From Berryella wangjianweii (GTDB lineage Bacteria; Actinomycetota; Coriobacteriia; Coriobacteriales; Eggerthellaceae): 64,000 nucleotides of DNA. Both the position numbers and the translations under genes were made by a program. Of the stretch, positions 41,958 through 50,390 are shown piece by piece (within the stretch, counting starts at the first letter, position 1; each line of letters starts with the position of its first letter). The stretch lies in contig CP053716.1 of the NCBI GenBank assembly GCA_013201155.1, positions 682,001-746,000 on the forward strand, written 5' to 3'. The notes under the pieces were generated by a model that saw only the letters and a list, made by a program, of their open reading frames with translations, searched no databases and was not told the DNA's origin.

Positions 41958-44525
41958 CTACTCCCCTGCGCCTGCCTTCTTCGCCGAGGCCCTGCTGGAA
42001 GCCGCTTTCTTGGCAGGGGCCTTCTTGGCGGCGGCCTTCTTCGCAGGCGCCTTCGCCCCCTTTGCGGCACTGCGGCCGCGACCCTTCACGGCCCTCGCCT
42101 CCTCCGCCGCCTCCTTGCCGGGGCAGTCGAAGTTCGGGCACAGCTTCCACGGCCCACGCGCAGTGGTGACGATCACCAGAGGGGCGCCGCAGTGCTCGCA
42201 CGCCTCCTCGGTTGCCGTCAGCCTGCCGTTCTGAGGCAGCGGATAGCTGGTCTCGCACTGCTCGTAGTTCTGGCAGCGGATGAAGCGCTTCAGCGTGCGC
42301 GGATTGCGCTGGGCGATCAGACGGCCCTCGCGCCCCGCCTCGGCGCAGGCGGGACAGGCTCCCACGTCCACGTCGGGCTCGTGGTTGGTGGCGCACGTCG
42401 GGTCGATGCAGGCGACCCGCGGCTTCGACCGGAAGGCGGTCACCTTCACCTGGGGCATGCCGCAGGTGGGGCACAGCTCGGGCACCGACTCGATCTTGCC
42501 CTTGGGAAGCGGGTAGGTAACGTCGCAGTCGGGCCAGCCCGCGCAGCCGATGAACATCGACTTGGTCTTCTGCGAGGCTCTGATCTGCAGGTCCTTGCCG
42601 CACTTCGGGCAGGCTCCCACGTACGCGTCGGCAGCCACGGCATCCGCCAGGGCCTCCTTTACCTCCTCGGCGCGCGGCAGCAGCTGCTGCAGCTGGCCGG
42701 CCAGGCGATTGCGGGAGTCCAGCACCACGGCGTCCTTGGTGGTGGAGCCCTCGGCGATCGCGGTCATCTCGCCTTCAAGCTCGGCGGTCATCTCGGGGTG
42801 CGTGATCAGCGGGGCGTACTTGTCCAGCGCGTCGCATACTGCCATGCCCAGCTGGGAAGGCTCGATCGGGTCGTTCACGATGTACTTCACGTTGTACAGG
42901 CGCTCGATGATCGCATGACGCGTTGACTTCGTTCCCAGGCCCAGCTTCTCCATCTCCTGGATAAGCTTGCCCTGAGAGTAGCGCGCAGGGGGCTCGGTCT
43001 GCTTATAGGTGCAGGTGGCCCCGTTGAAAGCGACGACCTGCCCTTCCGCCAGCGAGGGCAGCTGCTCATCCTTCTTCAGCCCGTAGGGGTAGATGGCGCG
43101 GAAGCCGGGCTTCACCAGCACGTCGCCGCGCGCCGCGAACGCCTCGCCGTTCACATCCAGCGTGACCTTGGTTCCCTCGATCACCGCAGGCTCCGACAGC
43201 GTGGCCAGGAAGCGTCGGGCGATCAGGTTGTACAGCTTGTAGTTGGCCGCGGGCATATCGTCAGGCTCGGCCTTGGCCGTGGGGTAGATCGGCGGATGGT
43301 CGGTCGTCTCCTGCTTTCCGCGCGTGGCGGTCAGCTTGCCCTTGCGCAGCAGCTCGGCGCAATAGGGCCCGTATGCGGGGTTGCCCGATATCGCGCGCAC
43401 GGTTTCCTCAAGGCTCATCGACGAGGGGTACACCGTGTTGTCCACGCGCGGGTACGAGATGTAGCCGTCCATGTACAGGCTCTCGGCGATGCGCATGGTG
43501 CGCGCGGGGCTCAGGCCCTCCGACGCCGCGGCGGCCAACAGGCTGGTGGTGTTGAAGGGTGCGGGCGGCTTCACCGTGCGCTTGCGACTCTCCACCGCGT
43601 TGACGGTGGCCTGCGCGCAGCCCTCCACACGCGCCATCACGGCATCGGCATCGGCCTTCACCTTGAAGCGCGCCGTGACATGCGGGGCCGCGAAGTCGTC
43701 AGGCTCGGCGCCGAAGGCTCCCTGAATCACCCAGTAGTCCTCGGGCACGAAGGCCAGGCGCTCGCGCTCGCGCGCCACGATCAGGGCAAGCGTGGGCGTC
43801 TGCACGCGGCCGGACGAGCGCACGTTGCCGTATCCGGCGAACTTCACCAAAGTGAGGTAGCGCGTGAGCACCGCACCCCAGATCAGGTCGATATCCTGAC
43901 GCGAGGCGCCTGCCTGGGCCAGATTGTCGTCAAGCTGGACCAGGTTGCCGAAGGCATGCGTTATCTCCTCCTTCGTAAACGCCGAGTAGCGCGCGCGAAA
44001 CACCGGTGCCGTGGCGTTCGTCTCCTGGATGCAGCTGAGCGCATCGGAGCCGATCAGCTCGCCCTCACGGTCGAAGTCGGTTGCGATGATCACCGAGTCG
44101 CACTTCTTCGCCAGGTTCTTCAGCGAGCGGATGATGTCCTTCTCCTTGGGCAGCTTCTCGATCGGCGCGTACACCAGGTACGGCAAAGCGTCCATCTTCC
44201 ACGACTTCAGCTCGATCCCATCGGGGAGAAACGGCTTGCGCTTGGTGGAGTACGGCGGGCGCGGAAGCTCGTCGGGCACCGAAGCCGGAAGCGCCTCGCC
44301 TTCCATGGTGACGCCCTGCCAGCCCCGGTCGCTGTATACCAGCTGCGTGGCGAAGTCGGGCTCCAGGATGTGGCCGCGCAGGCCGATGGTCACCCACTCC
44401 TCGCCCGACACGGTGAATCGATACACCGGCGTGGAGTACACTTTGTCCTTGGTGGGCTTCGAGGCGCCCAGCAGGTTCGCGATCTTCTCGGCCGCGTCGT
44501 TCTTCTCGGTTACCACAAGCTTCAT
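41958..44525 (-). CDS. topA: Type IA DNA topoisomerase I, archaeal-like
   Basis: Relaxes negative supercoils. About 855 aa from the ATG at 44525 (GAGGGGAAC before it; the longest frame adds 45 unrelated codons). The TOPRIM acidic motif ATDFDREGE is at 149-155 and the catalytic Tyr is Y358 in YISYPRVDNTVYP. The N-terminus KLVVTEKNDAAEKIA and the TOPRIM spacing look like the archaeal topoisomerase I group rather than the E. coli type. C-terminal Cys-pair zinc modules follow (CPKCG, CPTCGMPQ, CEHCG). The protein ends in a Lys/Ala-rich tail (KKAAAKKAPAKKA), which resembles histone H1. Confidence 0.93.
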   Translation of the reverse strand: MKLVVTEKNDAAEKIANLLGASKPTKDKVYSTPVYRFTVSGEEWVTIGLRGHILEPDFATQLVYSDRGWQGVTMEGEALPASVPDELPRPPYSTKRKPFLPDGIELKSWKMDALPYLVYAPIEKLPKEKDIIRSLKNLAKKCDSVIIATDFDREGELIGSDALSCIQETNATAPVFRARYSAFTKEEITHAFGNLVQLDDNLAQAGASRQDIDLIWGAVLTRYLTLVKFAGYGNVRSSGRVQTPTLALIVARERERLAFVPEDYWVIQGAFGAEPDDFAAPHVTARFKVKADADAVMARVEGCAQATVNAVESRKRTVKPPAPFNTTSLLAAAASEGLSPARTMRIAESLYMDGYISYPRVDNTVYPSSMSLEETVRAISGNPAYGPYCAELLRKGKLTATRGKQETTDHPPIYPTAKAEPDDMPAANYKLYNLIARRFLATLSEPAVIEGTKVTLDVNGEAFAARGDVLVKPGFRAIYPYGLKKDEQLPSLAEGQVVAFNGATCTYKQTEPPARYSQGKLIQEMEKLGLGTKSTRHAIIERLYNVKYIVNDPIEPSQLGMAVCDALDKYAPLITHPEMTAELEGEMTAIAEGSTTKDAVVLDSRNRLAGQLQQLLPRAEEVKEALADAVAADAYVGACPKCGKDLQIRASQKTKSMFIGCAGWPDCDVTYPLPKGKIESVPELCPTCGMPQVKVTAFRSKPRVACIDPTCATNHEPDVDVGACPACAEAGREGRLIAQRNPRTLKRFIRCQNYEQCETSYPLPQNGRLTATEEACEHCGAPLVIVTTARGPWKLCPNFDCPGKEAAEEARAVKGRGRSAAKGAKAPAKKAAAKKAPAKKAASSRASAKKAGAGE

Positions 44526-44920
44526 GAGGCAGTTCCCCTCTCGGGCCATAAGGCCCCTTCGTTCGCACGAAAGCCCTTTCCAAGTTTTACGTGCGTGGGC
44601 ATTCATTGACGCAAGCAGGCGCAAAGCACGACGACTTGCGGGAGCAGCGATAGAATACACGATTGGTCAAGCAGGAATCTTGCCGATCGCCGGCAGTCCT
44701 CTGGCAGAACGCCGGCAGAAGCCTGGCAGACAGCCGGCAATCAGACGCCATCATACCAGGGAGGGGTCGGCACCCCGGCAGGCTGCCGTCAGAGGCAGCG
44801 GCGGCCCCTTCCGCCCCATGCCGGCATTCCCTGAGTTAATATAGGCTGACAGTCCTTGCGAGCGAGCCCGGGAACCCCGCCGCTCGCGCGCCGCATCCGT
44901 CGCCCAGAAAGGCACACGCC
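44526..44920. other. Intergenic region between topA and the methyltransferase gene
   Basis: Divergent promoters are expected. TAGAAT at 44651-44656 and TTAATATAGG near 44835 are possible -10 elements for the plus strand; no matching -35 is clear. A tandem repeat occupies 44689-44745 (separate entry). Confidence 0.35.
44689..44745. repeat. 22-bp tandem repeat, 2.6 copies
   Basis: Units starting GCCGGCAG at 44689 and 44711 and GCCGGCAA at 44733, exactly 22 bases apart, each with an internal CTGGCAGA in the first two copies. Confidence 0.65.
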
Positions 44921-45919
44921 ATGACCGAACCGCTGAAACCCCTGCTGACCACCACCGACTGGAACTCCGAGTGGAAGAGGCTGCAGGTTCTGCGCAACGG
45001 GCCCGCCGATGCGGATGCGTGGGACCGCCGCGCGCCCACCTTTCCCACGGCTCATGGGTCGCAAAGCGGATACGCCGAGCGGTTCCTGCAGCTGGCCGGA
45101 ATACGCTCGCATGAAAGCGTGATGGACATGGGCTGCGGCACCGGGGTGCTCAGCGTGCCGCTGGCTGAGGCGGGGCATCCCGTGATCGCGGCGGACTTCT
45201 CGTCGGGCATGCTGAACATACTTATGGAGCAGGTGGCCGCCCTGGGGGGAAGCGAGCGCGACCCGTCCGACCCCGACGTGCGCGTTATAAAGATGAGCTG
45301 GGAAGACGATTGGGAGCACTTCGGGGTGCGTCGCCACTGCGTCGACGTGGCCCTGGCCTCGCGCTCGATCGCCACCAGCGACCTTGAGGCCGCCCTGATG
45401 AAGCTCGATGCGGTCGCGCGCAGGCGCGTGTGCATCACCCTGGCCTGCGCGGGCTCACCGCGCGTCGACTACCAGATGCTTCGCGACCTGGGAATTCCCA
45501 CGCGTCCCAGTCGCGACTTCCTGTACGCGTTCAACATTCTCGCAGCGAACGGCATCCTGCCAGAAGTAGCCTACATCCCCAGCTCGCGTTACGACTCCTT
45601 CGACAGCGTCGATGAGGCGCGAGCCTTCTTCCGCGAGATGGTCGAGCAGACCGCCGCCGAGTATGCAACCGATGCACAGGTCACCGAGGCCCTGAGCAGG
45701 CTGGACGACTGGATCGAACGCAACATCGTCGCCTGCGACAGCGCTTCGACTCCCCCCGAGGAAAGCGCCGACGCGCCCGGAAGCGCGCACGAGCAAAAGA
45801 CGCATCGCCCGAGCGGGGATTCGCTGCCCGCCCGCGAGAGCGCACGTGCTCCCAAACTGCTGCGCACACGAAACAAGCGCACGATGACATGGGCGTTCCT
45901 GGCCTGGAACAAGCAATAG
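44921..45919 (+). CDS. SAM-dependent methyltransferase, class I
   Basis: 332 aa, cytosolic. Motif I is VMDMGCGTGVLSVPLAEAG and post-I is VIAADFSSGML. A Ser/Glu-rich C-terminal region of about 60 residues follows the fold. The substrate is not evident. In Coriobacteriia such genes are often near molybdenum/iron uptake functions; here an NTPase and a DUF364 protein follow. Confidence 0.75.
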   Translation: MTEPLKPLLTTTDWNSEWKRLQVLRNGPADADAWDRRAPTFPTAHGSQSGYAERFLQLAGIRSHESVMDMGCGTGVLSVPLAEAGHPVIAADFSSGMLNILMEQVAALGGSERDPSDPDVRVIKMSWEDDWEHFGVRRHCVDVALASRSIATSDLEAALMKLDAVARRRVCITLACAGSPRVDYQMLRDLGIPTRPSRDFLYAFNILAANGILPEVAYIPSSRYDSFDSVDEARAFFREMVEQTAAEYATDAQVTEALSRLDDWIERNIVACDSASTPPEESADAPGSAHEQKTHRPSGDSLPARESARAPKLLRTRNKRTMTWAFLAWNKQ

Positions 45920-46038
45920 GAAACGCCGGCGCAGGCACGCGAAACGAAGCGGATCGGCACGGCGGCGCAGGCACGCGAAGGCAGGTCCTCCGACATGGGC
46001 GCGCATGACGCCATCAGCGCCGCCGTGCGAACACCCGC

Positions 46039-46656
46039 TCAGCGCGCACGCGAGAAGCAGTCGAGCACCGCAGCGCGAGCCTCGTCGGTAGGCCCGATCG
46101 CACGCAGGCCGCCCCATACGGCGTCCCACTCACGCGCGCAGGCCGCACCCAGCAAGTCGGCGCGCACCACGACCAGCGCATGGGGGAGCGCGGAAGATGC
46201 GCCCGCGTCCAGAAGCGCCAGCGCCTCGGTAAGGCCCTGGTTTCGCAGCAGCTCAAGCCTGCCCAGCTCATCCAGCACCAAAAGACCAGGGGTGCGGGAA
46301 GGCCGGGCGCGCAGGTCCGCCAGATGCCGGTTCACCTGCGCAATGGCGGCATCGTCGATCGCCCACCGCAGCCGAGCGCGTGCCGCCTGGCTTTCCTCGT
46401 CGAACGACCCCGCACGCTGCGCCAGGTCGCAGCGCAGGGCGAAGGGCACGCGCGATCCCTGCGGCAGCAGCACGTTGTCGATCCCCAGCTTCTCGCGGAC
46501 GACGGACCCTCGCTCGGATTCGCCCTCGACCACCCGCCACACACCCGGGGCCACCACGCCGCGACAAACCACGCCGCGCGCGTCCAGATCGCCCACCAGC
46601 CGCTCGATCCAGCGCGTCTTTCCCGTCTGAACCTCGCCCGTTACCACGAACAGCAT
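46039..46656 (-). CDS. THEP1-like nucleoside-triphosphatase (P-loop)
   Basis: 205 aa. P-loop GEVQTGKTRWIERL right at the N-terminus and Walker B LLVLDELGRLEL match the THEP1/NTPase group. The ATG at 46656 starts MLFVVTGEVQTGK, normal for the family; the 61 extra codons upstream overlap the divergent gene and are rejected. It is transcribed away from the DUF364 gene, with about 60 bases between the two starts, so they may share a control region. Confidence 0.78.
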   Translation of the reverse strand: MLFVVTGEVQTGKTRWIERLVGDLDARGVVCRGVVAPGVWRVVEGESERGSVVREKLGIDNVLLPQGSRVPFALRCDLAQRAGSFDEESQAARARLRWAIDDAAIAQVNRHLADLRARPSRTPGLLVLDELGRLELLRNQGLTEALALLDAGASSALPHALVVVRADLLGAACAREWDAVWGGLRAIGPTDEARAAVLDCFSRAR

Positions 46657-46716
46657 CCCGGCCACCCCCTTCTGCGTGTAGCATAGCCCACGAACGCGCC
46701 AACCGAAGGAGGACGC

Positions 46717-47571
46717 ATGACCCATTCCGAAAGCCGCTGCACCCAGCCCGCAGTCCCCAACGGCATCATCGACCTGCCGGGCACCTACGGCCGGCCCTGG
46801 AAGCTGTACAACCACCTGATCAGGCAGATTCCCGAGCATCTGACGGTACGCGACTACGCGCTGGGCGTGCGGTGGTCGTACGTGCAGGCCGACTGCGGCA
46901 CGGGCGTGGCCTGGACGATGCGCGGGGGGTCGCCGCGCGCCTCAAGGCCCGACCTGCGGGGGCTCCCCTTGCGTGCCGTAGCCGAGCTGGCGAAGTCGTG
47001 GTGCTTCGAGGAGGCCACGCTGGGTATGGCGGCCCTCAACGCCTTCTACAACCAGCGCGAGCGCCTGGAGGCCCTGGGCGCTGTGTTCGAGGAAAAGCAG
47101 AGCGAGGACGGGTCGCGGGTCACTGATGTGTTCGACCGGTTCCTCCCCCGCATGCGCGATCGCAACGTCGTGGTGGTGGGGCACTTCCCGCGCATCGAGC
47201 GCCTTGGCGAGCACGCCAACCTCACCGTGCTGGAGCGCGCCGTTCGGCACGAGGCCGACCTGCCCGACCCCGCATGCGAGTACGCCCTGCCCGAAGCCGA
47301 CTTCGCCTTCATCACCGGCGTGTCGCTGACGAACAAGACGGCCCCGCGGCTGCTTGACCTGGCTCGCGATGCTTCAACCGTGATGGTGGGACCCAGCGTG
47401 ACCATGTCTTCCTTCCTGCACCGCTGGGGCGTCGACCTGCTGGCGGGAAGCGTGGTGCGCGACCCCGAGCGACTGAGCTTCATCGTGCGCAACGGCACGG
47501 GAAAGCTGTTCGACGAAGCCCTGGCCACGGTCACCCTGGCGGCGCCGGCGCCTGCGTCCGTGAAGGGGTAG
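46717..47571 (+). CDS. DUF364/DUF4213 protein, putative metal-chelate binding
   Basis: 284 aa. The C-terminal domain carries VVVVGHFPRIERL, then VFITG-like FAFITGVSLTNKTAPRLLDLA and MVGPSVTMSSFLHRWGVDLLAG, typical of the 'putative heavy-metal chelation' DUF364 family. The N-terminal part has the enolase-like DUF4213 region (GVRWSYVQAD). GAAGGAGGACGC precedes the ATG. Such genes often accompany molybdate or siderophore importers. Confidence 0.78.
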   Translation: MTHSESRCTQPAVPNGIIDLPGTYGRPWKLYNHLIRQIPEHLTVRDYALGVRWSYVQADCGTGVAWTMRGGSPRASRPDLRGLPLRAVAELAKSWCFEEATLGMAALNAFYNQRERLEALGAVFEEKQSEDGSRVTDVFDRFLPRMRDRNVVVVGHFPRIERLGEHANLTVLERAVRHEADLPDPACEYALPEADFAFITGVSLTNKTAPRLLDLARDASTVMVGPSVTMSSFLHRWGVDLLAGSVVRDPERLSFIVRNGTGKLFDEALATVTLAAPAPASVKG

Positions 47572-47610
47572 CGACCCACGTCACCGCACTCCCGTCGGCG
47601 CTGAACGCAC

Positions 47611-47636
47611 GAAGGCGACCCCACAGGGTCGCCTTC
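47611..47636. terminator. Convergent terminator, DUF364 gene / rpmE
   Basis: GAAGGCGACCC at 47611-47621 pairs perfectly with GGGTCGCCTTC at 47626-47636 over a four-base loop. It lies between the two converging stops. On the plus strand GTCTTCG follows. Confidence 0.75.
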
Positions 47637-47668
47637 GTCTTCGCACGGTATGCGAACGAGCGCTCGCG

Positions 47669-48118
47669 CTACTCGGCAGCCTCGGGAGCGGCGGCCTCGG
47701 CGGCAGGCTCCTCGGCTGCGGCCTGAGCCTCAGCGGCCTTCTCGGCCTCGGCGGCAGCCTTCTCAGCCTCGGTAGCGGCCTTCTTGGCGAACTCCTCGGC
47801 GCGCTTGGCCTTCTCGGCGGCCTTGGCCTCGCGCTCGGCGCGGCGCTTCTCCTCGGCAGCGGCGATTTCGGCAGCGCGCTTGGCGCGACGCTCCTCCTCG
47901 CGGGCAGCCACGGTGGCGCTGGCCGAACCGAACTTGTCGGCGAAGCGCTGCACGCGTCCGCCGGTGTCGACGAACTTCTGCTGACCGGTGTAGAACGGGT
48001 GGCAGGCGCTGCAGATCTCAACGCGAATCTGCGGCTTGGTCGCATGCGTCTGGAACGTGCTGCCGCAGCTGCACGTGACGGTGCACTCGACGTACTCCGG
48101 ATGGATTCCTGATTTCAT
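47669..48118 (-). CDS. rpmE: 50S ribosomal protein L31 with long charged tail
   Basis: 149 aa; ordinary L31 is about 70. The N-terminal half is standard zinc-type L31: [19 protein letters not shown], then [12 protein letters not shown] and [10 protein letters not shown], with the Cys ligands intact. The C-terminal half is a long Ala/Glu/Lys/Arg helix (many EAEKAA units), probably a coiled coil or single helix. The ATG at 48118 has AAGGAGAAC before it. Confidence 0.92.
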   Translation of the reverse strand: MKSGIHPEYVECTVTCSCGSTFQTHATKPQIRVEICSACHPFYTGQQKFVDTGGRVQRFADKFGSASATVAAREEERRAKRAAEIAAAEEKRRAEREAKAAEKAKRAEEFAKKAATEAEKAAAEAEKAAEAQAAAEEPAAEAAAPEAAE

Positions 48119-48134
48119 GGGTTCTCCTTTACCT

Positions 48135-48177
48135 GACTTGGTTTCCGACCAAGTCGAAGACAAGCCTGCATACTGTA
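48135..48177 (-). promoter_or_regulatory. rpmE leader hairpin and -10
   Basis: In the 5' region of rpmE, GACTTGGT and ACCAAGTC (48135-48142, 48148-48155) form a perfect stem with a five-base loop. TACAGT at 48172-48177 (minus strand) fits a -10. The hairpin lies about 15 bases before the ATG. Autoregulatory leaders for L31 are known in Actinobacteria; whether this is one is not shown. Confidence 0.5.
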
Positions 48178-48468
48178 GCACACTTCGCGCACATGCGAGG
48201 TCGCCCTTCCGTTCTCCACAGCTTGCAACGACATGAGCCTCGAACCGCGTTCGGACGGCTGCCTGGGCGTCATCGAAGGCGCTGCGGACGGGTCGTGCGG
48301 ATGCGACACCCTACCGCCTTCGCAACAAGAAGCGCCGGGGCATCGCCCCCAGCGCAGCGCCGCTCTTGAAGTCGGTCCCGCCTGCAGCGCCCGAAGCCGG
48401 CGATCGGCAGATGAAGACGAGCGCGCTTGCCGGTAGCATGGGCTTTCCGCCCAAAACGAAGGAACCCC
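48178..48468. other. Intergenic region, rpmE / PAP2 gene
   Basis: Divergent promoters expected. A hairpin GCGC-C-GGGGC with GCCCC-CA-GCGC lies near 48332-48355. No coding frame. Confidence 0.35.
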
Positions 48469-49002
48469 ATGTACGCCGACGCCTACAACCGCATCACGCA
48501 GCCGCTGCGCGAGCATCCCGCTGCCGCAAGGGCGCTGATGCTGCTCGACCGCCTGCTGGTGGGCGCCGTGGCCGCAACCTTCGTCGCGTTTCTTGCCGTG
48601 CTGGCGCTGACGTCGAACCTCAGCCGCGCCATTGCCGTGGCTCTGACCTGCGCTCTGGGACTGCTGATGGCCAACGCCCTGCGCAGCGCCCTGAATCGGC
48701 CCCGTCCCGTCGAGCGATTCCCCGGCCTCATGCCCCTGCTTCCCACGCGCACGCGCGGCCGCAGCCTGCCAAGCCGACACGCGTTCAGCGCCTGGGTGAT
48801 CGCCCTGTCCCTGCTGGAAGGCGGCGCGGGATGGGCTGCTGCGGGAATATGCCTGGCCGTGGCGGTATCGGCGTCGCGCGTGCTGGGCGGCGCCCACGCA
48901 CCGCGCGACGTGGCGGCGGGGGCGGTTCTGGCCGCTCTTGTGACGGCCCTCGGACACCTGGCCTTCATCGTGACAGACCTTGGACTTCCAACCCCCCTGT
49001 AA
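48469..49002 (+). CDS. PAP2-family membrane phosphatase
   Basis: 177 aa, about five membrane segments. Signature motif 2 is SLPSRHAFSAWV and motif 3 is SRVLGGAHAPRDV, giving the catalytic His pair. A lipid phosphate such as undecaprenyl diphosphate is a likely substrate, by family. GAAGGAAC precedes the ATG at 48469, so the longer frame by 14 codons is not chosen. Confidence 0.82.
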   Translation: MYADAYNRITQPLREHPAAARALMLLDRLLVGAVAATFVAFLAVLALTSNLSRAIAVALTCALGLLMANALRSALNRPRPVERFPGLMPLLPTRTRGRSLPSRHAFSAWVIALSLLEGGAGWAAAGICLAVAVSASRVLGGAHAPRDVAAGAVLAALVTALGHLAFIVTDLGLPTPL

Positions 49003-49067
49003 GCCGAAAGCAACGTTCTTGCAGGTGAAGAACACGAAGGAAAACGGGCTCCGTCGGTCGGGGCCCC

Positions 49068-50000
49068 CTACCTCAGCTCGAAGCCGCGCGACACGCGTAT
49101 GGCATCGAAGGCCACGAAAACCAGGCCCACCCAGATGCACCCCAGGCACACCGCGTGAGCCAGCGTAAACACCTCTCCGAACAGGAACACGCCCAGCATC
49201 AGCGACAGCGTGGGGCTGACGTACTGAATCAGACCCAGCAGGCCCAGGGGGATGTCGTTGGCGGCCTTCGAGAACAGGATCAGCGGCACGGCAGTGACCA
49301 CGCCCGAACCCATCATCAGACCCACGACCGCCCAGCCATACGGCGTGGATAGGTCGGAGGCGAAGGCCAGATGCCCCTCCATCTGCAGCGCCACCGCGCC
49401 TGCCACCACGGCACCCGGCAGCATGAACAGGCACTCGACGGTCTGCGCGGGAATCGGCGCATACCCGGCGCGCTTCCTCAGCGCGCCGTAGATAGCAAAC
49501 GACACCGCCAAGGCCAAGGCCGCCACCGGCAGCTCACCCTGGCTGATCGTGAAGTACGCAATGCCCACGGCGCACAGCACCACCGCGATGCCCTGCATCG
49601 CCGACAGGCGCTCCCTGAACATCACCATGCCCAGCAACACGCTGACAAGGGGGTTGATGTAATAGCCCAGGCTGGCCTGAACCACCTGGCCGTCGTTCAC
49701 CATGATGATGTACAGGCTCCAGCCGAAGCCGCACATGATGGCCGAGGGAATCAGGTAGCGCCAGGCCCGGCGCTCACGCAGCAGCTCTGCGAAGTTCAGG
49801 CGCATGACCTTGCACAAGATCACCATCAGGGCGAAGCAGAACACCATGCGAAACGCGATGACCTCATACGAGTTCACGCTATCGAGCATCTTCCAGTACA
49901 GCGGAAGCACACCCCAGATCACATAGCACGAAAGCGCGGCAAGGATTCCCCTGCGCTCGCGCGCGGCGCTGTCCGCCTCCATCACCGACCCGTCTGCCAT
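49068..50000 (-). CDS. rarD: RarD-type EamA transporter
   Basis: 310 aa, ten membrane segments in two EamA repeats. The RarD hallmark is the N-terminal YVIWGVLPLYWKML, with GWSLYIIMVNDGQVVQASLGYYINPL and LGLIQYVSPTLSLML. Drug/metabolite superfamily; substrate unknown. The ATG at 50000 has GAGGGGAGGG before it and is preferred to the ATG 18 codons upstream. Confidence 0.9.
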   Translation of the reverse strand: MADGSVMEADSAARERRGILAALSCYVIWGVLPLYWKMLDSVNSYEVIAFRMVFCFALMVILCKVMRLNFAELLRERRAWRYLIPSAIMCGFGWSLYIIMVNDGQVVQASLGYYINPLVSVLLGMVMFRERLSAMQGIAVVLCAVGIAYFTISQGELPVAALALAVSFAIYGALRKRAGYAPIPAQTVECLFMLPGAVVAGAVALQMEGHLAFASDLSTPYGWAVVGLMMGSGVVTAVPLILFSKAANDIPLGLLGLIQYVSPTLSLMLGVFLFGEVFTLAHAVCLGCIWVGLVFVAFDAIRVSRGFELR

Positions 50001-50390
50001 CTCACCCTCCCCTCGCCTCATATCCACTGCGCTCAACGGGAAAATCGCACCCACTGCAGCAAAGAGGCACGTCTTTGATGCAGCGGATGCGACTCATCCG
50101 GCCGCACAGCATACTGCTGCCCCCGAGGAAAGAAAACACCCTAATGAAATGATCACGAGCGTGTGAATCCCGCGCACGATTCCGCATATGGTCTCAGGCG
50201 CGATCGCCACGCTGACAACCCATCTCATGCGAAGGGCCGCGCACCCGAAGATGCACGGCCCCTCGATCGATTCTGCCTCGTACCGGCTGGCAGAGCGCCT
50301 GCGCGCCCCAGCGGGCGCCTCGTACGCCCGCAGCGCCGATGCCCGCGCCCCAATGCGGATCGCGCGGAATGCGCGCGGCGGCGCGGCCGG
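50001..50390. other. Intergenic region, rarD upstream / fdhA downstream
   Basis: No coding frame supported. On the minus strand before rarD several small hairpins occur (CGGATG-AGT-CGCATCCG near 50085; CAAAG ... CTTTG near 50062), which may form a structured leader. No match to a known riboswitch was recognised. No clear terminator for fdhA. Confidence 0.35.

Noticed and set aside
50002-50187. 61-aa frame upstream of rarD with CCSGC
   Set aside because: No start signal, not followed by a terminator, and it overlaps the likely rarD leader hairpins.
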